Part shown: positions 53,328-63,835 of the stretch, piece by piece | How positions within the stretch are numbered: the first letter of the stretch is position 1 | Layout: the number at the start of each line of letters is the position of its first letter | Source: Bactericera cockerelli | Taxonomy: Eukaryota; Arthropoda; Insecta; Hemiptera; Triozidae | DNA: 64,000 nucleotides | Direction: 5' to 3' | Assembly: GCA_024516035.1 (NCBI GenBank) | Contig: CM044956.1 | Span: forward strand, 26,075,101-26,139,100 | Made by a program: the position numbers and the translations under genes | Notes under the pieces: generated by a model | The model's database searches: none | What the model saw: only the letters and a program-made list of their open reading frames with translations | Told to the model about the DNA's origin: nothing

Positions 53328-54358
53328 TAAAATGTGTTTCAATAATGATTTGTTGATTACACTTTAGAAGAGCTGGAAGTTTAAAAAAACCGCTCAATCG
53401 CAAAAAGGGGTCCCACTGTAACATTGTAAATAATCATCCTAGACGGTAACAAACTTACAAATATTGTTTTGTGTTCATATGTTGAATTTCAAGTTTCCCT
53501 TTGAATAGTCACGATAAAATTCATTTTTCAACCTCGGATGTCATGATTATGCCAAAGAAATGTTACGTAACGCTCCTACACACATGTATTAGCAATATTA
53601 TCGTGCCTATTAAAGATAGATACTTGACATTTTACATATGAACACAAAACAATATTTGTAAGTTTTTTGTAAGTTTGTCGCTGTCTAAGATAATTATTTA
53701 CAATGTTACATGGTGTAGCAGTGGGACCCCGTTTTGCGATTGAGCTATTTTCCAAACTTCCAGCTCTTCTTAAGTGTGATAAACAAATCCTTATTGAAAA
53801 CTAATTAACACCACGAGTTTGGATATTTTGTTAGCTAATTGGAGATATTTTTTAATTTTATTGTGTCTATCATAATTTAGGAGTTCTGACCAAACTAGTG
53901 ACAGAGGGTCATTTTGTCTAAAAAACAACAAAATGGCGGTTATCTCCGTAATTCTTCGAGGTAATATATAAGTTCAGTGGAACTTTTTGTAGTTCTATAC
54001 CTGTCCTACAACCTCTTTTCGGTTAGACATCTAATATAGTTATTTCCTGTTTATGTCTATCAAGATTTGCATGCAAAATACTGACGAAAAGAAATGAATT
54101 CCTATGTCTTTGACGAATCGTCTTGTGCATTCAAATGAAAAAAATGAAACAACCATATTCTTTAGAATAAAATACAAAAAAAATCAACTAAAAAGACTTT
54201 CTAACTTCAGAGATAGAGTAAATTTAAAATTGGTAAATGTTCCATAAGAACCCATGTTAATTTCGAAATTCCACGTGAAAAATTCTTCACGAAAAATGAC
54301 CGCCAAGTTGAAGGCCAGTTGGACCCCGGAGTTAGATATCTATCTTGTTAATCTATGG

Positions 54359-55315
54359 CGTTTTACATTCAGCCGGGTTGCCCAAACGCAAAATGTGGAC
54401 GCTGGGAGCTAAAATGTACATGTTGACATTCCTAAAATGACCTTGCCTCGCAAATGCGTTCGACCCACTGAGATCATATATGTATGATCTCAGTGGTTCG
54501 ACCAAAAGACGCAACATGGAGATGCTCGCACACCTTAACGCTGGCAGAATTTACACATGGGCTGGTATGCAGAGACGTTTTTTCTATCCCTATAGGGTTC
54601 ACTGTAGGGTGGTCGCGAGCTTGCTATAGGGAATACTTCGACCTTGACAATTATTTATTAAAGAAACATCTGATTGCGCATGCGCACAGACGCTTCAAAC
54701 AAACGTCTCTGCATAGCAAAATCAGCTGAAGGGACAAATGACCCAGACATCCCTACAGTGAGGACTCTGCATACCACCCATGGACTTTAGGTTGATGTTG
54801 CAAAAGTCGACGCTGGAGACACTCCATCGCGACCCGGCTGATATTAGCCGTGTTTTTTTAAATAACTAAAGTTTACCAGAATCCAAATCCTAATCCATTC
54901 TCGTAAAGTCTAGTTACCCCCACCACAAATTTTTATAACTTAATCAAGTCAAACGAGAGAGCGCTTCGAAATTATATACACAATATTTATCAGTAAATCG
55001 GGAAAAAATACAGATTAACTTAGAGTAATAAAAAGATGAACAATTTTAAAACATAAAGTAATAAGTAGTGAGAACTGAAAAATAACGCGACATCAACAAA
55101 TCACAGCACAAACAAAAACAAATTCTTAAAATTGCGATTTTCTAGTAAACTCTGGTAAAAATCCATGGAAGAGAGATTTTTCTCTTCCCCGAAAACTGGA
55201 ATAATTTTTACAGGAGTTTACCAGAAAGGAGGGGAAATTTCCTAATCCAGTAAAAAACAGAAATAAATGTAAACTCTAGTAAAGTCTGGTTGTATAAAAA
55301 AACACGGCTATTGTA
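54359..55315. mobile_element. Compound insertion nested in the right arm
   Basis: CGTTTTACA / TGTAAAACG close the insert. Within it, 54370-54840 has 12-bp ends CAGCCGGGTTGC / GCGACCCGGCTG and a 14-bp-arm palindrome at 54465-54496. 54842-55312 has ends TTAGCCGTGTTTTTTTA / TAAAAAAACACGGCTA. Superfamilies not identified. Confidence 0.7.
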
Positions 55316-56139
55316 AAACGCTACTTCGTGAAAAAAGTGCGGAGTCGATCCCAAGTTGATCTTGGAGATGATTGTAGAATGTCCTCAGCGGGAACCCGAG
55401 AAGTGTTTGAAATTTTGAACACCAAATTATATTTTATTTTATTTTAATTTTATTTCCTCAGAATTTCTTCTTTTTTGGTCTCTATTTAAAATAATTCAAT
55501 CAATTCATTTAAAATCGAGATTGCCTGTTATACAGGGTGGACCAAAAAAACGTTTACACCCGTTAATGGTAGATTACTGACGACATTTCCAGCCTCGATC
55601 TGCAATCCGTTTTTTCGGATTCACCTTCCTAACTGCACAAAGTGATTTTTTGCAACTTTCCGAAAAAGTCCGACTTTGACTTATTCTTCGGGTCAGTGCT
55701 TTGTTTCTGTTTAAAATGAATTGATTCTGAACAATTCTGTACAAAGCCAACAAAATTTCGATGTTTCTAGCTACACTACTTTGTTTTTTACGGTTTGGTT
55801 TGTCATATTTTTTTACACCTGAACAGAAAAAACACACGAAAAAACTTTTTTACTAAATAAAACACTCGACTTTTGTCCGAACAAATTTGGCACAGACACG
55901 GTCAAGTTTGATAAAAGTTGGCGGCCGCCCCAAGGATGCTAAAAAATAATTTTATGCTGCCAAAAACTCTTCAAAAATCCTAAGAGTTTTCTAGCTGTAG
56001 ACTGTGTAAAGGCGTCTTTTATTGTTTACAAAAATTGTTTACATTGCTTTTATTGAATACCATGGTCTCACATTCCTTCATCAGCCACTTTAGGAAAATT
56101 CAAATGATAATATTCCTGCTTTACAGACTGATAGTGGTA

Positions 56140-56208
56140 TAAGCTAGATGTGGAAGTGCTAAGTGTGTTAGTCATATGACCGAGGTTCAAGTCTCGGCAG
56201 TCAATATT
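56140..56208 (+). mobile_element. tRNA-like SINE fragment
   Basis: CCGAGGTTCAAGTCTCGG is a perfect five-pair T arm with B box, preceded by GTGCTAAGTGTGTTAGTC. The acceptor stem is not closed, so it is not called a tRNA gene. Confidence 0.5.
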
Positions 56209-56699
56209 ATTTTAATTATCAAAAAAATCTAATGGAATATTTTATTCATACCTGTATCTGACCTGTTGTAACACCAACAACTTATGGTTTTTTTGGTGGT
56301 AGTACCATCTGTAAATTGAGTTATATCTAGGGTGACCATACATCCTGCTTTCGGTGGGACAGTCCCACTTTGGAGCCGTTTGTCCCACTGTCCTGAGTGA
56401 TCTCTTCAGAACGCTAAAATGTCTTGCTTTTGACCAAAATCATTAATATGTCCCGCATTTGACTTTCCTTATCTTATTATAAAGAAATATTTAATCATTA
56501 CCTAACGAAGATCGAGTATACTTCGTAAGCTAGTACTTTTTTTATTTTTTCAATGTAGGTCCAAACACACAGAGCGCAATTTTGTCTATTAATTTCTGTG
56601 GTAGACCGCCAGGAGCACTGCCAAAAAGCATACTTTTTGAACGTTTTGAAAAAACTAACAAAAAAAAATGTTTTTTTTTTTCTTCTCATTTTTTTATTA

Positions 56700-56905
56700 A
56701 AAATTTCAAATCCCATTTTTACCTACATGCTGACACTGGGTGGCTATAGACAATGCCTCTACAGCTACTCTATGTCCTCACAAGGCTAGGCTGAGTGCCC
56801 CCGAAATTATACACGGTGACAAGCTATTGCCTCCGCCAGGATTTGAACCCAGGTCTCTTGCGTACAAGAGTACAGTGACCATTAAGCCATGGGAGCTAGT
56901 GTACT
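56700..56905 (-). mobile_element. tRNA-derived SINE, another type
   Basis: In reverse: CTCCCATGGCTTAATGGTCA, CGCAAGAGACCTGGG and B box GGTTCAAATCC, then a body with GCACTCAGCCTAGCCTTGTG. Confidence 0.6.
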
Positions 56906-57024
56906 CTGTTAAATAGACTATTTATAACTTTTCACACTGGAAACTCCTACCACTGTGTTTTGATTAGTAAGCACATATTGTGAGCCAAGCCTTCTCACCT
57001 ATGAGCTAATATATCTCACATTCT

Positions 57025-57056
57025 CATTTGCCTCTCTCTCTCTTTCGCTCTCTCTC

Positions 57057-57140
<84 letters not shown>
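57025..57140. repeat. (TC)n microsatellite
   Basis: About 100 bp of TC with few interruptions. Confidence 0.95.
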
Positions 57141-57142
<2 letters not shown>

Positions 57143-57228
57143 TCTAAATGCATATCTGCCATTTCAACATCCGAATAATAATAATTATGTAACTTTTACT
57201 AAAAAAAACTCAAGACGTGTAAAGATAA

Positions 57229-57435
57229 TCTTAATATATAAATGTCAAAGTCACTGACTGACTGATCATCGCTGTACAGCCCAAACCGTAATACCTAGCG
57301 AGCTGAAATTTGGTAGGTAGCTTTGTCTTATAGTGATTTTTTGAAACTCCCACTACAACACCTGCCATTGGGGAAAAAGGATTTTTTGCTTTCACGGCCA
57401 TGCCTCGGCTCGCAAAGCGGGCGATAGCCCACTAG
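57229..57435 (+). mobile_element. Non-autonomous Helitron-like element
   Basis: Starts TCTTAATATATAAATGTC after A and ends GCGGGCGATAGCCCACTAG before T. The GGGCGATAGCCC hairpin sits just before CTAG, as in Helitron ends. A partial inverse copy is near 61395-61450. Confidence 0.65.
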
Positions 57436-58084
57436 TATTTCATAGAATGCAGAAAAATATGCTTGAAAACTATCATCGAGAAACAAACAATCATTCATTT
57501 GACTGGCCTTTAACTAAATCCAAAGAAAATATTTATAAGACATAAATAGCTAATTACTCTTTGAGTACAAGACGACCCTACACGGTGAACACTTTTAAGA
57601 TTTTGAACATCATTTTTTGAGTTTTACCTGGTTTGCTTTCCCAGAGGATCATGCAATAAAAAAATATTTTTTAGCATCCTTGGGTTGGCCACCAACTTTT
57701 ATCAAACTTGCCCGTGTCTGTGCCAAAATTTGTTTGGGCAAATCTTGAGTGTTTCAAAGTGTAAAAAACATAGATGAGAATTTTTTTTCTATTCAGGTGT
57801 CAAAAAAGGTGCTAACCCAAACCGTAAAAACCAAAGTAGTGTAGCTAGAAACATCTAAATTTTGTTGGCTTTTTTCAGAATTGTTCAGAATCAACTCATC
57901 TTAAACAGGAAAAAAGTACTGACCTGAAGAATAAGCCAAAGTTGGACTTTTTCAGAAAGTTGCAAAAAATTGCTTTGTGCAGTTACAGAGGCAAATACAA
58001 AAAAGAACGGATTGCAGATCCGGGCTGGAAATGTTGTCAGTAATCTACCATTAACGGGTGTAAACATTTTTTTGGTCCACTCTG

Positions 58085-58823
58085 TATAGTTTCTAGTTTA
58101 CCTTCCAGTAGTTCGTCTCAAGTACCAGATGAATAATTCAGATATCTCACTGCGTCTGCCACAAGTTACAAAGTTGAATAATTAATTCAACTACTGCTTC
58201 AAGCAAGTAAGCACACACAATCTCACCCATTTATCATTTATACAGGGTGCAGGTCCATCATGATCTTGTCGAACAGCTGTTTCTTGACAGATTTTTATGA
58301 AACTTTCACAGAACACTTAGAATCTCATAAGAAAATTATTTCACACCGGAAAAACCACAAATTTACACTTTAAATTACTTTAATTTTGATTAAAATATGA
58401 ACATGAACTATATGGAGCTTTATCATGAATTTTAAAAACAACTTCCGCCATTTTCAATACTTTTACCCGAAAATAAAGAATGCAGGTTAGACAACCACAA
58501 ATATATTTAGTGTAAACAAATCCCAGTTGCATGGAAATGCCACATAGCAAGACTCGCGACACCATCGCTAAGGCATAGAATATTTCTCATGGTCTATTTA
58601 TGTTTATGTTTTGATGTATTTACGTTTATGTTTACATTTGATACGAGTGAGGGACGAGGAGAGGAGACTCCTTGTTAGACAAACGGTTGTCAGACTATAT
58701 GTTGTGTTTTGTTAGCTTGGTGTGGTCGGGGGCGGTCTCGTGCTATTTTCAACCTAACCTAAGCCCCTCACCCAACCAATCTACCCAACAAACTGAAGTC
58801 AGTGATCTATCTTGCAATTTCAC
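58085..58823. other. Unassigned stretch
   Basis: CAGGGTGCAGGTCCATCATG at 58243 starts a copy of the element related to the hairpin at 13242. From 58400 the sequence (CTTCCGCCATTTTC at 58441, GAGGGACGAGGAGAGGAG at 58650) looks less repetitive, but no exon could be supported. Confidence 0.4.
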
Positions 58824-58835
58824 CTTGTTAACTTT

Positions 58836-59093
58836 TTTTTTTTTAAGTGGGGTTTAACGTAGCTTTCAACTGCCATGGTCATATCACGACGGGGGTTTTA
58901 CCTTCCATTCGCAGGAAACTCACAAACCTGCTACTCACATTGACCTCACCCAGCCTGAGTGGGGCTGGGAAAAGCCAGCGTCACGAGAATTAGAATTTGA
59001 ATGGTCACCCATCCAAGTCTTAACCTCGCTGGATGTCGCTTAACTTTGGTGTTCTGAAGAGAACCAGTGTATTCAACATGCCATCGACGCTGG
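58836..59093 (-). mobile_element. 5S-rRNA-derived SINE, full copy, 12-bp target duplication
   Basis: Nearly identical to 46695-46964 with the same 5S head, body and GAAAGC(T)ACGTTAAACCCC tail. CTTGTTAACTTT lies on both sides (58824-58835, 59094-59105). Confidence 0.92.
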
Positions 59094-59319
59094 CTTGTTA
59101 ACTTTACTTAACCCTATATAACTTCAAAATTCCTCTAACAAAAAATTCACTTATGCATCAAATTCCAATAGTCAATAATATAATAATAATAATGCTTTTT
59201 CTTTGTGTTATTATGTCACAGTTTTAGTGGGTAGCGCAGAATCATAGGACTTTACCACTTTAATTTACAATATCTTGTATTATATTTTTTGCCTAAGATT
59301 CTGCCACTGGTCGCTGCTT

Positions 59320-59480
59320 CACATTAAAGCAGCTACTCATTTTTCCTCACGAGGTATGAGTGGACCCCGAACATCCAAGTACAGAGCAGAAAAAATTCTC
59401 CCCCGCTGGGAATCGAACCCAGGTCACCATGTGTGCAATGCCTAGCGCGCTAACTTGCTCTGCCACAGTGACTACTTCCA
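59320..59480 (-). mobile_element. tRNA-derived SINE, type B, longer copy
   Basis: In reverse: AGTAGTCACTGTGGCAGAGC, GCGCGCTAGGCATTGCACAC and CCTGGGTTCGATTCCCAG (perfect B box), then TTTTCTGCTCTGTACTTGG, GGGTCCACTCATACCTCG and GAGGAAAAATGAGTAGCTGC. Confidence 0.8.
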
Positions 59481-60024
59481 ATAGACAATAATCATTTGTC
59501 TTTCATTTGTGGATGAATAAAACGAACAAAATTAAATGTAAAAAAATATGACATAAAATATACAATGCAAAAGAAATGTTTTTTTTTTTCTTTTCTTCTG
59601 TTGGTATACATGTCTATTAGACTGGTTTTATCTCATAGGGGTAAGAAAAAAATGTCAGAATTTTTACAACGCTCAGCCAGAAATGAGATTGGCTTTTGCA
59701 GAAATTGAGATAGACAAAATTTCAAGGCCATCAGAGTACGTTAACAGGACCCGCTCTGGATTCTAAGTTTGGAAAATTGCCAAATTTTAGAGGTTGAGCT
59801 GACATTAGTCGATAATGAAAAATCATACAAGCTTTAAAGATATATCAAATGAAAGACCATTTTGTTAGCTTTACTTTGTTGTTATACTAGTTCCCGAAAT
59901 CTTAATGGTTACCTACTGACTAAATTAAGCATATGTAGTCGAAAACGGGCCATGTACACAAAGTAGAGCATCTAAGGCATGATAGGATAATGGGTGAAAA
60001 TACTAATGATTTATAAAACTTATA
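59481..60024. other. Non-genic stretch
   Basis: No gene, RNA or repeat partner was recognised in the window. Confidence 0.4.
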
Positions 60025-60026
60025 TA

Positions 60027-60213
60027 CAGGGTGTAGTAGACTTTATGTAAAATCTCTTAAGGGGTGGTTGTATAGATCATCTTCAACAATTAATGTTCTA
60101 TAACACTTTTGATTGAACTCCGTCAAATCAAGAGTGTTATAGAACATTAATGGTTGGAAATGATCTTTACTACCACCCCTTAAGAGATTTTACATCAAGT
60201 CTGTTACACCCTG
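60027..60213. mobile_element. Complete MITE hairpin, CAGGG/TA family, 187 bp
   Basis: CAGGGTGTAGTAGACTTTAT / inverse, then AAATCTCTTAAGGGGTGG and TTAATGTTCTATAACACTTT inverted, almost to the centre. TA at both sides (60025-60026, 60214-60215). Confidence 0.9.
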
Positions 60214-60834
60214 TATATAAATGTTAGAAGAATAGTTTCGAATGATTTTTTGACACATTATGAAGCTATAAATACCCGTTTTTACTTGATAGTTCCTGAC
60301 AGGTTGAAGGCATGGTCAGAAAAAATAATAATAATACAAACATATTACGTCAAAGTTATTCTCATTTTTTTATTGTAGAAATAAAATAAAAAAAGTCTTC
60401 AGTTTCTTTAATTTTGAGAGGGATTCTTCTGTATAGTGACACAATTAAATTTAATATTATTTGTTTTTATCAAATCCTTATGTTATTATGGATTTCTTTC
60501 ATCCAACCAAGAGCTTTCCTAATTTCATAATTTGTTTTTTTTTTTTTTATTAACAACTCACAAAATGTACCTAACATTACAGAGAATAATGATATTACAA
60601 TGGGTTGAAACTGTGATATAATAGAAGCAATCATGGGATTATTGGAGGACTCTTTGTTGGTGTTGATTAGTCAGGTAAATATATTTCTCTTTCATATTAA
60701 ACTTTTCAAATTCTTATCTTTTTATTCCATAAAAACTTGATTTTTTCAATGCCTAATATAAAAAAATAATGATCTGTGAACATCTTAATATTAAAACTGT
60801 TGAAGTTTTATCAGAAATTTTATGACAGTAACTC

Positions 60835-61110
60835 AGCAAATCCTTGGTCTTATATCTTTGTAAATGAAGGAGTTGCATGCTTAACCATGTGGACCTACAT
60901 TACTTGAGACATGACCGCAGTAAAAATCAATGTTCAAGAGGGAAGGGAAAGTAAAAGCTACATCTTTGCTTCTTGCTACCTACTTTATAAAAATGCTGAC
61001 CCCATAAGCCCGGAACTGCAAGCTTTTGTCGACCACATGAGGAAGGAGGTCCAGAAAAGCCAAATCCAAATTATGACCTCGGCGACCTTCCGGATCTCCG
61101 CCATGTAACT
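60835..61110 (+). pseudogene. LINE endonuclease fragment
   Basis: YIFVNEGVACL, then (after a stop) DMTAVKINVQEGRESK and YIFASCYLLYKNADPISPEL followed by LQAFVDHM. The DxTAVxxxVxxG...ASCYLPYxxxDPxPxxEL pattern is the mid region of APE-type LINE endonucleases. Truncated on both sides. Confidence 0.65.
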
Positions 61111-61960
61111 TTATAACGACTAAATTTTGACCTTTTATCAGATGTCTGCATATTTAACCACGAAGGAGTACTTTTTCAAGCCAAACAATTCTATTCATTT
61201 TTAAAGTTCATAAAATTTTCTATTTATTTAAAAAAAAAGATTATTCTCATCTTAACAATTTATGAGATACAGTTTTTCCAAGTAGGTAAATATTAAATAA
61301 TTTAAATAATGAACACATTAAAAGGAATTCCAACCCTGGAGTGTCCAAACGATACATTTATTAAGGGGAGTCTATTCTCATGATTTTTTTTCGGGATTCT
61401 CGGGCTGTCGCCCGCTTTACGGGCCGAGGCATGGCCGTAAAACAAAAAATCCTATTTATTTACACTTTATTTATATGTATAAAACAATCAACAATAAATT
61501 AATAATAAGGAAAAAAACTTGAAAATATATACAAAAATAAACTGGTCTGAATATCACACGACTTCCTATTACCAAAACTTGAGCAGTTTTTATTATACAG
61601 GGTGTCAGCAAACTAAATTGTTAACAAACTAAAATGGGTAATACAACATGACAATAGAAACACTCTTCTGCTTCAAACGTCAACTCCTTCAAAGAATGGG
61701 TTTTAAAAATCTAAAATGTGTTGAAAATTTTATGTCAAAACCTAAAATTTTATAGTCCCTATGATTTAGATTGATATAATGTACGAAAACAAAATGGTGC
61801 AGGTATGAAAATTTTAAAGTAAATTATCTCAAAAACCATCCTATAAAAAATCAAAAATTGATTTTTTTAATGTTTTAGAATGTAAAAAATACAACAACTT
61901 TTGTAGATAATATTTTTCTCTAAAAGTTTTTATTTTCACGTTTATTTTAGATATAAGCGT
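61110..61960. other. Non-genic stretch
   Basis: CTGTCGCCCGCTTTACGGGC near 61405 is the inverse of the Helitron-like end at 57400. CAGGGTGTCAGCAAACTAAA at 61599 is another CAGGG end. No gene was seen. Confidence 0.5.
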
Positions 61961-62275
61961 ATAAATAAAAAAGTTAGTAGTCAGGCGCATGGTCTCTATC
62001 ACCAAGAACCGCTAGTGCGAAGTTGATTAAATTAAATGGGACCATCTACAATGTGTGTACAAAATTTCGTCTAAATTGGTTCAGTAGTTTCTAAGATGTG
62101 CGCGTTACAAGTACAAGGAATGTATTTAAGAGACCGACCGACAGAAACAAGACCAAAGTTGCTCAGGAGGTTATGAAACGTCCGGAAATATGAAAAAAAT
62201 TGAAATCGGAGCAAAATTTTTTTTATTTATAAAAACGAACACATTACTTTTCCGATTTCTATTTCTCGAAAGTAA
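61960..62275 (+). repeat. Dispersed repeat family A, copy 6
   Basis: AAGTTAGTAGTCAGGCGCAT, GTGTACAAAATTTCGTC, AGACCGACCGACAGAAAC, AAGTTGCTCAGGAGGTTATG and TTTTTATTTATAAAAACGAAC. Confidence 0.7.
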
Positions 62276-62473
62276 CATGTTTGATTGTAAAACATGAAAT
62301 TTGGTAAACAGAAAAGTCCACGATCAGTCCCTACTGAAAGCAGTACCGAGAAATTTTCCCAGAAAACTCGTACTTTGGAGGCTGATAGATCGAAAAAAAA
62401 GCTATTTCAAAAAATGATCCGAGTAAAAGATACTCACTTTTAAATGGATAGTTCATTACCGTTCTCAAAAATA

Positions 62474-63000
62474 CAGGGAGTCCATAAAGTCCCACCCCAC
62501 CCCGTATCGCAAGAACGGCCGAAAATAAAGAAAAACGCAAAAACCAGTATTCCTTAATTTTTTGCTTAACTCATGGAGCGAATTTCATTGCAACAAATTT
62601 CAGTGAGATTTGACATACCGTTCTCGAGCTACAGGTTCGGCCGTCGTACTTAATATCCCTATGTTCTGACCTATAACTTTTTAACCGTAAGTTGTATGTA
62701 TGTATGGTTTTATTTGTGGTGAAGCTCAAGGCCTCTTCACAATTTTTTGTGAGTAGCGCAGCATTACTAAGAGCCTCCTTTACTTTTCGAATTATTCTAT
62801 TACATTCATTTCTTTTTGACATACCGATTCATTTAAGACTTTAAAGTTGGTCCGTGCCCAGCCTGACAGGGGTAGTGAAGGAATTTTTTTTTGATGAAAC
62901 CTTATCCCCTAAAAAATTAAGGTATACGGGTTTGTGCGTTTTCTTTATTTTAAGTCATTCAAGAGATACGGGGGTGGGGTGGGACTTTATGGACACCCTG
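62474..63000. mobile_element. Foldback-type element with CAGGG ends
   Basis: CAGGGAGTCCATAAAGTCCC with ACCCCA faces GGTGGGACTTTATGG and CACCCTG. Further in, AAAACGCAAAAACC faces GTTTGTGCGTTTTC. Arms of about 95 bp; the TA duplication is intact on neither side by eye. Confidence 0.7.
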
Positions 63001-63835
63001 CATAATGCATATAGTTACATTTACATTTCTGAAGTTGACTTCAATCTAACCTTAGAAGTTGACATTGAGAAAAAATTAGAGGTCACTATCAGTTTTCCCC
63101 CTAGTGGAAGATTTGGACAAAATATTTTTTTCTCTAGAAACCATAGTTTCTGAGTAATCGCGCTGGTTCGTTTAAAATGAGACTCCCTGTATACGTCCCA
63201 CATCGTGGAAGATAAGATTTTGAATCAAAACAAGGCGGGTCAGCTAGTTAGGGAATAAGTTGTAGCGTGCATGAGAGGCGACGACGCGCGACTGAGCCAA
63301 TTGCTTTGAATACTGTCTTGTTCAGGAGGGTGAGATAGTAAACGTACTAAAAGTCGTGACGTCTTGGTAAGGAGGAAAGGGAGTTAGGGGGGGAGGGGGG
63401 TAAAGGTGGTTCTAAAGAGATCCTAACTTTGGATTTTCGTTTATTATTATTATGAAATTCTTTATTAAAAGAACATAACTATATACACAAAAATAATGGT
63501 AAAAATTAAAATACAAAATTGACAAAATTAATATAAACAGGGAAAAAAAAGAAAGATTTGGACACAATATTAAATCTCAAGGACGCTACATTTTTATGAA
63601 AGCTTTGTATGAAGTTAAATTTGAAGCAAATTTTGATTCTATGTTATTTTGATTCTATGCAATTTTTGTCCAATCGAGTTGAAATTATTAGGGTATGATC
63701 CTTACATGCTTAGTCATCAACTTGTATTTACTACATAATCTTACTTGTATTTAGTATACAGATTACAAAAAAAAGAGCCACTCGAAATATCTACAGAACG
63801 AATTGAAATTTTAAAAAATGCTAAAACACGTGTAC
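63001..63835. other. Non-genic stretch
   Basis: GGCGGGTCAGCTAGT near 63236 resembles a Helitron end but lacks a clear hairpin. (ATT)n-like words at 63442. No gene was seen. Confidence 0.4.

Larger units (their letters stand above)
51728..55379. mobile_element. Very large foldback with two nested insertions
   Basis: Outer ends TTCTACAATCATCTCCAAG / inverse. Matching words across the arms include ACACGAAGTAGCGTTTT, AGATAGATATCTAACTC, ATTTCGAAATTAACATGGG, AAAACAACAAAATGGCGGTT, AGAAGAGCTGGAAGTTT and CAAACTTACAAATATTGTTT. After removing an insertion of about 990 bp from the left arm (52340-53327) and about 957 bp from the right (54359-55315), each arm is about 780-800 bp around a short centre (53500-53630). 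No ORF. Confidence 0.85.
55533..58084. mobile_element. Foldback element, CAGGG/TA family, 2.5 kb
   Basis: Arms of about 420 bp (55533-55952, 57666-58084) begin CAGGGTGGACCAAAAAAACG (other end slightly changed, CAGAGTGGACC), with TA on both sides. Shared words: GTAGATTACTGACGACATTT, GTGTAGCTAGAAACATC, TAGCATCCTTGGG. The interior (55953-57665) carries SINE-like pieces, a TC microsatellite and a Helitron-like element. Confidence 0.85.

Noticed and set aside
58672..58857. Small open frame near a less repetitive stretch.
   Set aside because: Runs into the 5S SINE tail; no splice or motif support.
62571..62822. 83-codon frame on the minus strand.
   Set aside because: Lies within a foldback-type element and shows no domain; chance frame.
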